Assembly (NCBI GenBank): GCA_030761205.1
Contig: JAULJL010000015.1
Coordinates: 8,375,501-8,439,500 of the forward strand
DNA length: 64,000 nucleotides
DNA from: Fremontodendron californicum
Taxonomy: Eukaryota; Streptophyta; Magnoliopsida; Malvales; Malvaceae
Direction: 5' to 3'
Shown: one piece after another, positions 44,806 to 57,029 of the stretch
Position numbering within the stretch: the stretch's first letter is position 1
Layout of the letters: each line of letters opens with the position of its first letter
Notes under the pieces: model-generated
The model's database searches: none
What the model saw: the letters and a program-made list of their open reading frames with translations, nothing else
Told to the model about the DNA's origin: nothing
Program-made: the position numbers and the translations under genes

Positions 44806-46850
44806 AATTATTATTAATTTGTATCCAAAACATTTCATGGAGAAAGACAAGTCCTGATAAATATGAGATAACACTGCTTTTGCCTCCCCAATGTTATAGT
44901 ATTTCATGAGGTCAGAAAGCAGTCTTTGAGCTTCTTTGATCTTTCCTTTGGTAAGCATACAGTGTATCACTGAAAAATAAGATGGAAGAAAAACCATGAC
45001 TGAGAATGAAATCCAAGAACTCGAGGCACTCATTGCAGTTGCTGTTCTTCGAATGAATGCCAATCAATGACAGAAAAAACATGCCTTGTCAGGATTTAAA
45101 CCATGTTTCAATATATCTTTGGTAGGATGTTAATTAAGCATCTAAAATTCTTCCCACTTCGCATAAAGCCATAATTAGAAAATTGTTGAATTCCAAAACA
45201 GACCCACTGAATTTCTCGATTTCAATCCGGAGCTAACACATTCATAATAATCTTCTGTTGTAAGTGGTGAGCTAACATCTAAGGAACTGATAAAACTGGA
45301 GTTTCCTGCTTTAATGGCCTTTGTTTGATGAAACTAATCCTGCTAGTAGAGCAGAATAGATACGTTAATTGGGTTGATATCCGTTTTTAACCATAATAGA
45401 CATAATATGAATGGCACGATCTAACCTACCAGCATAAACATATGCTTTTACCAATATAGTGTATGGAGGGATGGTCATGGATAGAAAAAAATTGGAACGA
45501 TCTGTTTTTTTGTATATTAAGATAATAGATTTATTATCTGAATTTGGATATAAATTATTAGATATCCGTTATCCGAATACGGTTTGATTTTAGTGTGGAT
45601 AATGTCGAATGTTCGAATCTGCATTATTTATAGAGATAACAGATTCGGGTATCCGATATCCGATATCCATTTACATATTTAATTTTTGTTTAATTTAATT
45701 TTTTATTTTTTTATAAAATTGATTTAATAAATTCGGATATTTAACGGGTTTAGATATCCGATGGATAATGTTATTTAAATCGGATGCGGATTCAAATAAT
45801 AATATTCGAATAATATATAGATTCGGAATCAAATATTTTAAAAATTATAGATATTTGATCCGCTGTCATCTTTAAATGTACATACCATGATTTGGAGGTA
45901 CTCCTAAATCAGAGATGCTATGCAGGATTCTCTCTGTATATCCTCAACTCTTCCAATTTGACACAAGCCATTAACCACGATATTGTATATGTGCTCATCT
46001 GGAGGGCAGCCAACTTGTTTCATTAGCTCGATCATGCTCAAGGACTGGTCAACCTTGCCTGCTTGAAAAAGCGCACCTACTAATATTGTGTAGGGTCACA
46101 ACAGAAGGAACTAAACCAAACTTTAGGATCTTTCCAAACAATGCATATATATTCCTCTATCAACTTGCATTAATTCTTTGCTCAGAACATGAAGAATTGA
46201 GTTGAATGCAATGACAAGTCTTCAAACAATCTTGAAAAAGCTTTGATGCATATCTCCAGTATTACCAATCTTGCAAAAACCCATCCATAAGTGCAGTAAA
46301 TGTTACTTTATCAGCCTCCATTCCCTTCTTTATCATCTTACCCAACAGCCCATTTTGCGAGCTTCAGGCTGCCTTGTTTGCATAGCCCATCAATTTATAA
46401 GTATCAGGATCAACTCCAAATGAGTTCTATCAATTCAAATATCTTGGAAGCCATGTTAAAATGGCCTTCTCTGCAGAACCCACCAATCAGAATATTATAA
46501 GTTACGCTGTTAGTTAGGCAAATAAGCCATTATTGACAACCCTTCCCGAAAGGAGCATTGCTTTATAAGGTTTGTTAACTCTACACAACCCTTCAATAAG
46601 CTCATTATAGGTACGGATATTAGGCTTGCAATTTCGTTTCTCCATCACACTAAGAAGATCAAAAGCAGAAACAATCTTCCCTTCCTTATAATATCCATTA
46701 ATCAGTGCATTGTACGTTACAATCCCTAGAAAAACGCCCCCTTTTACCAGCTGCCTAAACATCCCATTAGCCTCCCCAATCTTCCCTTCCCTGCATAACG
46801 TCAATGACTGAAAAGGGACGATCAAAATGTTAGCAGAAAGAAAACTGCAA
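44806..46850 (-). pseudogene. PPR (pentatricopeptide repeat) protein pseudogene, P class
   Basis: Minus-strand translation shows several 35-residue PPR motifs in shifting frames. The best is 46825-46514 with VTYNALINGYYKEGKI and TYNELIEGLCRVNK. Further downstream come VTFTALMDGFCKIG (about 46300), HIYNIVVNGLCQIGRVED (about 45950), YTILVKAYVYAGRLDRA (about 45450) and MLTKGKIKEAQRLLSDLMKY (about 44930). Stops and frameshifts separate them and no start codon is evident. Intact P-class PPR proteins bind organellar RNA. A repeat of about 410 bp at 45478-45890 interrupts it. Confidence 0.88.
45478..45890. repeat. element rich in GATATCCG words, inserted in the PPR pseudogene
   Basis: Dense repeats of the self-complementary word GATATCCG/CGGATATC and similar. 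The borders resemble a weak inverted repeat (AGGGATGGTCATGGAT and, reversed, AAAGATGACAGCGGAT), as in some plant hAT-like MITEs. PPR sequence resumes on both sides. No clear target duplication was found. Confidence 0.5.
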
Positions 46851-46986
46851 TGCTTACTGATGATTTAAAGTTGGATGCTTTTAATATAGTTTGCAGATGA
46901 TATATGATAGTGAACCAAGTTTGCTTTTGAGATATTATGTCTTTACGTTTGGAAAACCAATGTTACCCGGATTCTTTATTTTTTTT

Positions 46987-47022
<36 letters not shown>

Positions 47023-48092
47023 CATGGGTATAGAACATGATCCTTCAAATATATCAAAAAATTTTATATACTCGTACGGGACTCATACTCATATTCGACA
47101 CCCCACCCTGAATCTGGATAACATAGTTGAAACACTAATCAATTTTCATTAGTTTATAGACAGTTGAAATTTGAAACTTGGTGAGATGATCTGTTACGCC
47201 TAGTATTATATGGAATAGTTGACTTCACTTCTTGGAATTCCGGATGAAACTAAATTACATTTGGCTTTCACATCACATGGATCATGGATGATTCTTACTA
47301 ATATATAATCACTAAAATATATATACCCTATCAGAAAACAATGACAGAGAAGAGTCAGTAAACCGTATTTGATAATGAAAGCTTTTCATTTTCCTCTCAT
47401 TGTAGGGAGTCAATCTCCAAATTAAGAGTATAGCACCCTTTACAAGAAAAGAGTTTTCATGTTGTTTCTATGTTCGATTTCTTAGGATCATAATTCGTTC
47501 ATTCATTCAGATTCTTTAATGGTTCTATTAGCAATTTGAGTTTCGTATTGATGTAATATTGTTAATCAAAGCCTTCTAGGAAGGGTAAAACTTTCTTGAT
47601 TACCTCAGACAGGAGATCCCAACTATTATTGATAAACCATGAACAGCGAGATGCAAAAAGATCTTAATGGCCATTACATTAGTCCATGGAATTATTCAAC
47701 AGAGCAGTCAGTCGGTATAGGAACAAGTCAAGAAGAGGCAATCTCAACACTTATCTGAAAGTTTCTGAAATGAAATAAAGCCTTCAGAATTCAAAACCAT
47801 GCATTTACATATATACGCCATTCAGAAGGAACATTAACTACCACTGGTTTTGTTAACTCTCGAATTTTATAATCAACCAGATTACAAACAAGTAAAATGA
47901 TCTCATTCATGAACTAATTACAAACACGAGATAGTACAAAAGTTTTATACTGTACATTATTTCATAATACCAACGTATACTATACAATGCGAAATGCAGA
48001 GTGTTTGAAAACCAAAGCAATGAAGCAGAAAACATAACTCCTCTGTACAAAGAGACTTTACTCAACTGCTATAACTTCCCCTTCTCCCCCAA
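46851..48092. other. intergenic, AT-rich, with TA microsatellite
   Basis: (TA)n at about 46989-47018. The end next to 48092 is the expected 3'UTR of the DUF760 gene. No other gene is seen. Confidence 0.5.
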
Positions 48093-51000
48093 TCAGTTGT
48101 CCTTCAGCTTATACACGGTGTCCACATATTCTTCTATGTCCCAAAGGAAAAAACCAAATGCAACAGCTTCCAAAACTAACCTCTTCAGGCTTGAAAAAGA
48201 AGTCAGAATCACCTCGTCAGTCTCCAGTATACCTGTCTGCTCATCTCCAAAGAGTGCAAAGCTGTGCTTCTCGATCAAATTTACAGCCTCTTTGGATTTC
48301 AGTTTGGCACATCTCTGCAATGTCTCAGGGTCAAATCCCATCACATAACACCTTAATTCTTCAAGATTCGTTTCCTGTCTACCCGGCCCTTGACCCGATG
48401 AAACAGATTGCATGTCACTAACATGGCCAAATACCAGACTCTTTAATCCGCAAGGTAACAGATCTGGAAACTGAAGGGAGTTCCTATGTTTCAGACGCTC
48501 TTGATGAGCCAAAGTTAGGCATCGTTCCAGTTGGTGTCTAGAGGAGGCAGACTTGAGAAAATAACCATACAAGATGGAGGCTGCATAAACTCGGCCTAGT
48601 TGGAGCCGTTGGATCTCAGTAGTAGCCCAGTTGTCCGTGACACTGGAATTTGCTCTCAAGCCAATAACAGTACTGACATGTTCCCTAACCATCTCCAAAA
48701 CCTCAATGCTATGGATGGACTCTAGCTCCCAGTCTTTTGAAGGCCATATCTCAAGTCTACCATTGTAAATGCACCTGGAGAGCTTTGGAACCAATGGTAC
48801 TCTGATTTCAGAGAATTTGTAAAAGATTAACATATACATGACATCTTCCACAGCAGCTTGGCAGTCGTTCTCTTTCAGTTGAGCGATCCTTCTGGAATTT
48901 AGGAAAACGTAATTAGGTCAAAAAAGAAAAAACAAAAGAGATTGTTATATCAACCATCAACAGAGTCAAAGGATCCAACATACAAAATTTGAGGTATTCC
49001 AATGGCAGCTCATTTATTAGAGTGATAATATTGCCAGCTAAAATAACACCTACTTCATTGGTGGTTAATACTATTACAACCATCGCCTGGGTGCAGCGTA
49101 AAACGTGTCAAGCCAGGGATTTGGAGAGCTCCCTTTCAGCAGAAGACAATTGCCTTTGTGCCAGAAAGTCTAATTGATATCACCATAAAACATAAAATAC
49201 AATAAACTTCTTCTCTAATCCAAGCCAACAGAAGAGTTCCACAAACTACCAAGTACAAACAAGTTAACTTATGATCACAGTACGAACTTTAAATAAACCA
49301 AGAAAAAAAAATGAAATTACAGGTATATCAATTGCTATTTACATATTTATCAGAAGAAATATGAAACTGGCAATATAAACAGGGGAAGAAGTATCCAATA
49401 AGCATGTAATACGCTTTTATGGACTTCCGTTCGATTACTGGACAAGTTTTAATTGCATTAGACTGAAGGCAACATAACACTCATTAAACCGCATTAGTAG
49501 GCTGCCTTGGTGAAACTCTAAGAAATGACTGGTTCTTATCTGTTTATAAATATCAACAAGTTTCTCAAGCTTTTTGTAGCATAAAATTACAAGTGAAATA
49601 GAATGACCACAATTAATGAACCGAGGGAAAGAACTGAAAACTAAGCCTCAATAGTTAATTTGTTCAGCCTTGGGACTAATAACAGAATGAAGAAAGCCCA
49701 AATGCTAGCTGAAACCTTGGCAAAGATGAGCTCACTATTTGTGATTTTCAGCAAACTATCTGAATATGACATGTGGCATTGCTTCATCTTTGCCAAGTAA
49801 GCTTCACTTCCACTAGAGCATCAGTTGGGAAATATTTAAGTAGGAACATAACCTCAGATAATGCATTCTGGAAAGAATAAAGTATTATGAAAGAGAGAAG
49901 TTGATAAACATGGAGGATCGAAAAAACTAAAAGAATTGAGGAATTAGTGCATATTAAATGGATTTCACAAATGCCCAAATAGAAGAGTTGCAAAGCCAAC
50001 CCAGAGATAAAACCAAATACCATCGGTAATATCACTACGAGCCTAGATAAATTATGGTTAAAAAACTTTCTTATTTAAAAGGCTTAGCATAGTCTTAGAA
50101 TCGGTCAATCTACGAGGTATTAGGAACAATGACATCTGTAGAGCACAAAGCCATAAGAGAGATTGATATATCTGACCCTTCATATCATGAATGATCCATC
50201 ATTATGATCTTGAAGTCCATGCAACTTTCATGAGTTTCTTCTGAGATTGTTAGTAACCAAAGGAACCCATCAATCCAAAGAAAGTTATAATCTATCTCAT
50301 TTAGTAGACCAAGTATACAAATGATTTAACGTCATATTATCATATAATTCGAGGTCAATTCAATTCAAAACATTCTTGGATTGACATTCCAAGGTCCAAG
50401 GGAGTTGAATTTGATTGAAATCGAATTGGAATCAAAGCTGACTTTTTCCACACATGATCTACTTAACTAGACCCATCACATGATAAAACCTCTATTCCAT
50501 CACAACAACCATGCCAATCATCATAAGCAAAAATTAAGCTCTGTTTTGTTGATACTTTTAATTTTCTCAATACAAAATGAAAAGCAAAAAATAAAAAATG
50601 AATTAAAAACAAGAAACAAATAGCAAAAGGCAAAACCTTAACCAAAACCAAAACTTCACAAATCGCAATTTATCAACATAAAATAACCCAAGCAATTTGC
50701 CAACAAGCTCTTGGCTGACTGGCTAAGAGTCTTGGGGGCATGAAGTCTTGGGTTCAAACCCAAGCAACCCCTCCCCTTACCCAATTATAAAAAAAAAAAA
50801 AAAAAATAACCCCTTCAAAGAACATATGAAAAATATAGACTTTTTTTTCTAGTATACTAAAGCAATCCAACTGTTACACAAACCTGTGAAGAAAGGCTTC
50901 ATCAGAATCCGAGCTGAGAAACATACGAGCAACAGCGGCGTCACGATCACCGGCGAGCTGCTTAAGTTCATCGGCGGCGGCGAAGTGGAAGAACTGTCGT

Positions 51001-51299
51001 TGGTTCTGAAGGACGCTGCTTAAGAACTTCCCCGCAGCTGACCTTGGCTCAAGAGGCGCGTTCAAGCTGCTAAAGTCGCAGTGGCTAGCGCCGGCGCTGG
51101 CTTTGACCGATGATACCTTCCGGTCATTGAAATCAGTAGAAGCAAAGCCAGTCCTAAGTGGTCTCCGGTGGGTAAAAGTAAAGTTGGAAGGTGAATTCGG
51201 AGGGGTAAACACGTGGAGCCCCTGGGAATTTTTTACCACGGATGGTAAAAAAGATGAGAGAGAAAGGGCTTTGTGGAGGCAGAGACTATGGTCCATCAA
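48093..51299 (-). CDS. DUF760 family chloroplast protein (UV-B-induced protein-like)
   Basis: Two exons, 51299-50884 and 48891-48093 (minus), join in frame (FLHR then RIAQLKEND) across a 1992-bp intron to give 404 aa. The first 55 or so residues are Ser/Thr/Arg-rich with few acidic residues, a likely chloroplast transit peptide. The DUF760 region covers the rest, including YVMGFDPETLQRCAKLKSKE. The best-known relative is the Arabidopsis UV-B-induced plastid protein At3g17800; the molecular function is not known. An ATG occurs twice at the start (51299 and 51296); either may be used. The intron contains a SINE. Confidence 0.9.
50706..50806 (+). repeat. tRNA-derived SINE-like unit in the DUF760 intron
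   Basis: A-box-like TGGCTGACTGG at 50712-50722, B-box GGTTCAAACC at 50751-50760, ending in a run of about 17 A. There is no acceptor stem, so it is not a tRNA gene. It lies antisense to the host gene. Confidence 0.6.
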
Positions 51300-52348
51300 C
51301 TGTTAATGGGAACCCCAGAGAGAATATGCTGAAATTATGGGGAGATTTTTTCTTTTAGAAGCGAAGGGAAGGGAGGTAGAGGTTTATGGCTTTAGCCTTG
51401 ATGGCTATTATTATTTTTTGCTTAAAAATATACCATTTGGATATTGGTTTGATGACTTTTTTGTACTAAAAACCCGACCTTTTTGAGATAATAAAAATAG
51501 GTAGGAGAAATTGTTATAGTTGCATGTAAATGTTTGTACAACTTGCCACGTGGAGAAAAGGGTTTGCAGCAAATTAAGCAGTATTTGATAAGATCGTTGT
51601 CATTGGAAGAACAATGGCCAATAACTGAAGAAGGGGTCACAAAAGAAAAAAAAGAGGGAAAAAGAAATTTGTTAAAGATGTGATGATTTTTTTTTTTTAC
51701 AAAAAAAATTGAGGTTCAAAAAATAATTGGAGGATGAGAATTTGTAAATATTAAATATTGAATTTTAATTTTACTAAAAAAAAAAAAATGAATCATTTAA
51801 ATTAAATCAGATTCGTTATAATGATATTTTGAGTAAGGAGTAGGTCCAATGAATTTTAATTTATGGGAAGTGATGAAAGAAAAGATAAGGAATTGAGTTG
51901 AATTTGTGGGGATAAGATAAGATAAGAAGAATATAGGGAGGGAGGGAGGGAGAGAGGGAGGCATTAAACAATTTTAATAAAGGAAACCAAGCCAAATGTA
52001 TGCGCCCATAGTATTTGTTTTTCTTACAATTGATTAAGTTCGATGCCTTTGTATTAAAATAATTGAAAAAGGTTGGAGGTTGGTTTTGATAAGTACGGTT
52101 AGGTTATAGTAGTGTCATGTTGTCTTTCAATGATTGCTCTATTTCACCATTCACTTGTTTTTTTCTTCTTAAACCACTTGTGACAATATAAAATTTTAGT
52201 AATTCTGTTGTTCAAAGTATAATTTTTCTATTTTTATTACTATTATATATATATGAATAACATATCTATTGTCCATTAATGAACATAAAATAAAACATGA
52301 AAATGCTTACTAATTATATTTTTGTATACACCTATGATGAACTTAGGG
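51300..52348. other. intergenic, promoter side of the DUF760 gene
   Basis: AT-rich with a GGGA/GAGA-rich tract at 51936-51962. No ORF of interest. Confidence 0.45.
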
Positions 52349-53180
52349 CTGTCCTTCAAGGTTCAAGACTAACTTGGCTTGGCCTAAGTTAGGATTTGCC
52401 CTTGCATTTGTCGAGATAGGAACCAACACGAAAGGCATTTTCGTTCTTTTGAACAAAAAAGAAAAAAAAAAACTATCAAAGGAATTTCTTTTATGAGATC
52501 AAGTGAGTAGGGTGTTGATGTCCTGATTATATGCTCGGATTGGACTCGCTTGATGAAGGGTTTTAGAGACTTGGAATTGGCTTGGTTATTTTGCTTTGCT
52601 CTAATCAGCAAGTGGATGCAGCTAGGACGCCGCCCATCAATGCCTGGGCTCTCGACCCTTGCAAAAGGCCTGGAGGTCCACGTGTCATGAACCGAGATTT
52701 AAGATCTAAACCTGTGCGGCACTTGAACCCACGGGCGGTCCGTGACACACACACCCTAGACAAAACACAGCCCTCTCCCAGCAAGCTAACCCCTACCAGC
52801 GCAGCGTCCCTTCTCATTTCTCGACGAGCTTCTGTAATCGTCGGTGCTCCAAATGCATGCATAGAATAGTCAAGGATGATTTACCTGGAAACTGCATAAA
52901 CGTACATTTTATTCAATTTGATTTTCAATTAATTCAAGTAATCCTTACGCAAATATTGATCAACTAAGGCTCGAGCTGCCCATATGTATGATATTTTCTT
53001 ATTAAAACGCTAAAATATTTTTATATATATTTTAAATAAAAATATGAAATATTTTTTATTATAAATAAAATAACAAATGTAGAGTCAAGCTGGGCTTGTG
53101 CCAGAAATTTACGACCTAGCACGTTATGAACTAAGATTTCGGCCTATGGGCCTGGATGGCCTGGGCCGTTGTACATGTTT
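52349..53180. other. repeat-like segment with a GC-rich core
   Basis: 52580-52870 is clearly more GC-rich than its surroundings and contains several short ORFs on both strands with no recognisable domain. A GGCCTGGATGGCCTGGGCCG-type word lies near 53150. It looks like a fragment of a dispersed repeat, but I cannot name it. Confidence 0.4.
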
Positions 53181-54860
53181 TTCTTTTTCGGCCCTTGATA
53201 AATGAAAATGAAAGGACAAGTGAAATGGTTAGATTATCTCATCCATCTTTAATAAAATTTAGATTTTATAAGCGAAATTAATAGAGTGATATACATCTTT
53301 TAAAATATATATAAAAAATAAATAAAATATGTGATAATTTTTTAATTCTACTTATGAAATTAAAAACTCTACTAACAGTATATTAAAAATAAACTCAAAA
53401 AGTTAAAAACCTTTTTTCAAGTGTTTCTTGTTTAATACTACTAATCAGTAACTAATATTCAATACTATACTTTTATGTGTAAAAAAGTGATTCTAGATGC
53501 TGTATTACGTATAATATGACTTTATCAAATGAAATATGGGTAAAGAAAAATAAATTTTATTGTAAGAGAAAACTTTGTTCAACTAATCACTTTTAAGTAA
53601 TATTTTTGCAAGTTAATCGTCTGCAAGCTTGCCAAAAAGCTTACGTTAACTGGTTGAGCGAGGTGAGGAAATTATATAGAAGATTATTCAATTGAATCTT
53701 GTTATTAGTATATTTATTACTAGGTGATGAAGATTGAAGAGGAATTTGACAAAATACTAGGAATTACTATTATGAATAGATTTTACCAATTAAATTAAAC
53801 GTGTGTTTGATCGAGTAAAAAAGTAAAAGGATGACTAGGTAATAGAAAAGTAGAAAGGCAATAAATTTTGAGTGTACTTGATGAAAGAGAAAAATTTAAA
53901 GAAAAAAATAGAAAAAATAATCAATTTTCATCCTTATTAAAAAAATAAAAAATTGAAAATTGAAAATATATAAGAGAAGATAATGAAAAAAATGTAAGTT
54001 AAGTGTGCATATTTATAAATATTCATATTTTTTTTCCTTAACTTACAAAAAAAATATTATAATAATAAATAATATAAATTTTTTTCATTTTTTTCCTTTT
54101 AATTTTTCAATCTTACAAAGAAGTATTGGATTGAAAGAAAATTATTTTTTTCCTTTCCCTTTTCCATATTTTCTATTAAGCATATTATAATTTATTTTTA
54201 ATCCTTTTTATTTTTTTATATTTTCATTTTTCTATCCACTTCAAGAAAAACCTAAAAGAAAAGAATTCTATAATCCATATCTAGAATCGCTGCTCATCAA
54301 TGTTTACCCCTCGAGTATACATATTGGAATTAAGCTTAACTGCCATGTATCTTTGCATTTAATTTGTTATTACAAGATACTTAATATTCACCCAATCATG
54401 CATGTTCCTCTTTTTTGTGGTTAATTAACTGTTTCTGTTTGATCATTATAATTTGGGTTGTCATTGGCTTGCCCGAATTTGGTGATGTTAACTCGTTTAG
54501 GACTTGATTAATGCACAAGTATTGCATTACCAGTAGAATGCTTGATCAAACAAAGATATTTAAGCATTAAAAAAAGTTCATTTTCGAACTAGTCAAAGGG
54601 ACTTCTTACTCCTGGAGTCCTTCGTGATTATCTAGGAACAAAATTTTGATTTGGTCTTATGCTGTCTTCTCCGGCTTCCAAGTTAGTTTCATTCCCCTTA
54701 TTCGGCCATGCCCTATACTGATTGCCATTTGTCCTCAAATCTAGCATTTGGGCTGAAATCTGGATATAAAGAAAGGATTGCAGACACTACTAAAGCTCGA
54801 ATCATCACCTCTTAAAGCGACTACATGAATCAATTGAATTAAATCTCGATTTTACGGGAC
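53181..54860. other. intergenic, AT-rich
   Basis: Poly-A/T runs, no coding signal. The last few hundred bases are the probable promoter of the phytocyanin gene. Confidence 0.45.
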
Positions 54861-54862
54861 AC

Positions 54863-54870
54863 TATAAATA
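54863..54870 (+). promoter_or_regulatory. putative TATA box of the phytocyanin gene
   Basis: TATAAATA in the context CACTATAAATACG, about 125 bases before the ATG. A second candidate, CTATATATC, is at 54931. The first fits the plant consensus better. Confidence 0.6.
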
Positions 54871-54990
54871 CGTCCCAAGGTAACCAGCAGTCGCTATGAG
54901 CATCCAACTAGCGGGTCAGAAACAGCAGAGCTATATATCTCATTTCTTTCATTTTATATTGGATTAAGTGAAAAAAAGCTTCTCTTTCCA

Positions 54991-55542
54991 ATGGCTTCCC
55001 GTCCAATATCAGTTATCTTTCTGATAATTGCTGCTGTTCTTCCAGCGATTACTTTAGGAAAAGAGTTCATTGTTGGAGATCAAGTCGGATGGAGGCGAGG
55101 GTTTGATTATAAAACTTGGACTGCAGGCAAGGAGTTTCACGTCGGAGACAAACTCGGTAAAATCGAATAACCCCCCCTCGGCCCTCCTTTCTTTTTTTTC
55201 CTTAACAAAACTATATATATACAAGACAAATTCGAAAGTTCTTTACGTAGTTAATTTTCACACTCGTCTTAGCCACTCATTGGCTTCGCTTCAACTTATA
55301 CTGACGCAAACTTCTAATTGAATTTCGTAGTTTTTCGGTATCCTGTTGGAGCTCACAATGTGTTTAGAGTGAACGGAACGGATTTCAAGAATTGCGCTGT
55401 CCCATCGGGAAGTCAGCCACTGACAACCGGAAATGATAGAATTCCGTTGGCAACTCCGGGAAGAAAATGGTACTTATGTGGTGTCGGGAAGCATTGTGAG
55501 AATGGGCAGAAACTTTTTATAACTGTGCAACCTGCAGCTTAA
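54991..55542 (+). CDS. small phytocyanin, stellacyanin-like copper protein
   Basis: Exons 54991-55156 and 55331-55542 join in phase (K-L-V-F-R) to give 125 aa. A signal peptide at about 1-23 is followed by one phytocyanin domain. The type 1 copper ligands are His64 (GAHNV), Cys105 (WYLCG), His110 (GKHC) and Gln115 at the axial position. A Gln rather than Met axial ligand is the stellacyanin pattern. Cys77 and Cys111 form the expected disulfide pair. The protein ends just after the domain, so it would be secreted to the cell wall without a GPI anchor. Such proteins carry electrons at the cell surface; their partners are mostly unknown. Just past the stop, another frame encodes SPAPGSG, suggesting a lost tail. 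Confidence 0.92.
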
Positions 55543-56298
55543 AGTAGTACTAACAGCAGCGCCGATCTTGGCATTTTCTCCAGCCCCAGGCTCTGGCAGG
55601 CTTACTACTCATCAAAATAGTGCCAAAAACATTTGTTGGGCAGCTTTCAACAATTAGATATGCTATTTTTACATTTGTCTACTGTTGATTCCTTGTATTA
55701 ATCAATTTACCATTTTTTTTCCAGAAACTTTCATACTTGTATAACCTGTGATTTAATTATTGTGAAAAATCTTTGGTGGAAACACTTGTTTTATTCTTAT
55801 ATACTAAATAGTACTAGTGATTTGTGCGACCAACATATCTATACTATAAGAACAGAACAAATGCATTACTTGCAGCTTTCTCCATGGATTCTGCCCGAAT
55901 TAAGCTGCCCCCAGCTTTCTCTTTGTTAGTGTTCTTTTTTTTTTTTTTTTTGTTGAAGGTGGGGATGATGCTACCATACATCGTACCATTCTGGTTGAAG
56001 GCCTAGTTTTTAAGTTTATTTTATGCTGGAGAAACAAGAAAACTGATCTATAAATAGTTTTAAAGAGGTACAAAATCGCTCTTTTTTCTCTATGAAAACT
56101 TAGTAAGTAGCGAATACCATTGCAAGTCAAGCACATTGATGATTTCTAATTAAGACAAATTTGTGAAGTATTTTCTCCGATCACGACCAACGCCAGAAGT
56201 TTCAAACATAACTGCGCCCTTAGGTGAACGTTGTACCATCTTGGTCAAAGAATGGTTGATTTTTCTCGAATGCGTCACAATGCCTTGATATTGCAAGC
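55543..56298. other. phytocyanin 3' region
   Basis: The 3'UTR starts with remnants of a Pro-rich tail in another frame (about 55554-55655). Beyond it there is AT-rich sequence with a poly-T run at 55935 and no gene. Confidence 0.5.
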
Positions 56299-56745
56299 AG
56301 GGATGACAAATTCGAATAGTCTAATAGATTTTGAATCGATCCGTTTTGATTGAATTTTTTTTTTTTTTTTAACAGTGGAGACGGAGTGGGACAAGGTAGT
56401 TTTTTTTTGTTTAAAAAGCGAGGATGGAACAGTTTTGATAATTTATTGTTCCGTCTCGTTTCGAATATTAAAATTATTATTTTACTTTTAAATATTTAAT
56501 TTTTAAAATGATAATAAAATAATATAACTAAATCTATTATTTTTCTTTTTAAAAACCTAAACCTAATACTTTATCTTTTTCTCGCCTTAGATTAAAAACC
56601 AGTTTATGTTGAATTTATATTTAAATTTATTTACAATATTTTATTATTTGAAAAAAATTAAAAATAACTTATAGATATAGGATGGGACGGGGCGAGACGA
56701 GACGAAACAAGGTTAGACGAGACAGTTATGGATGTAACCGATATC
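56299..56745. repeat. repeat built from GAGACG/GGGACGGGGCG words
   Basis: Tracts such as GGGACGGGGCGAGACGAGAC near 56680-56725 and GTGGAGACGGAGTGGGACAA near 56375 flank an AT-rich middle. The style is the same as the hAT-like elements at 57030 and 59167. No target duplication was found. Confidence 0.4.
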
Positions 56746-57029
56746 TATGAAGGTGGTAATAGTATTGAAATTTCAATATCCACAACGAAATGAAATAGGA
56801 CAGTATTTCAATGATAGGAGGAAATTGAATTTTGCAATATTAACTCCATTACCATCCTTAATTGCAAGCATGCATGGACCCCAAAAAAAAAATGATTTCT
56901 TATTATATTTGTGTCAATCATTTGTTCTAAATCTTTCTGCAAACAATATGATGGGTTTGGAAGAAAGCCATCACCCAAAGCATGCGCATGCTTGTGTTGG
57001 CAAATGCTCAAATGTGGGAGCAGCAGAGG
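56746..57029. other. spacer before the hAT-like element
   Basis: No gene or repeat recognised. AGCAGAGG at its end is the left target duplication of the next element. Confidence 0.4.

Noticed and set aside
50706..50806. Possible tRNA gene
   Set aside because: A and B boxes are present, but no acceptor stem or anticodon arm can be drawn and an A-tail follows; SINE-like instead.
52605..52862. 85-codon ORF as a gene
   Set aside because: Overlapping ORF on the other strand, no domain, repeat-like context.
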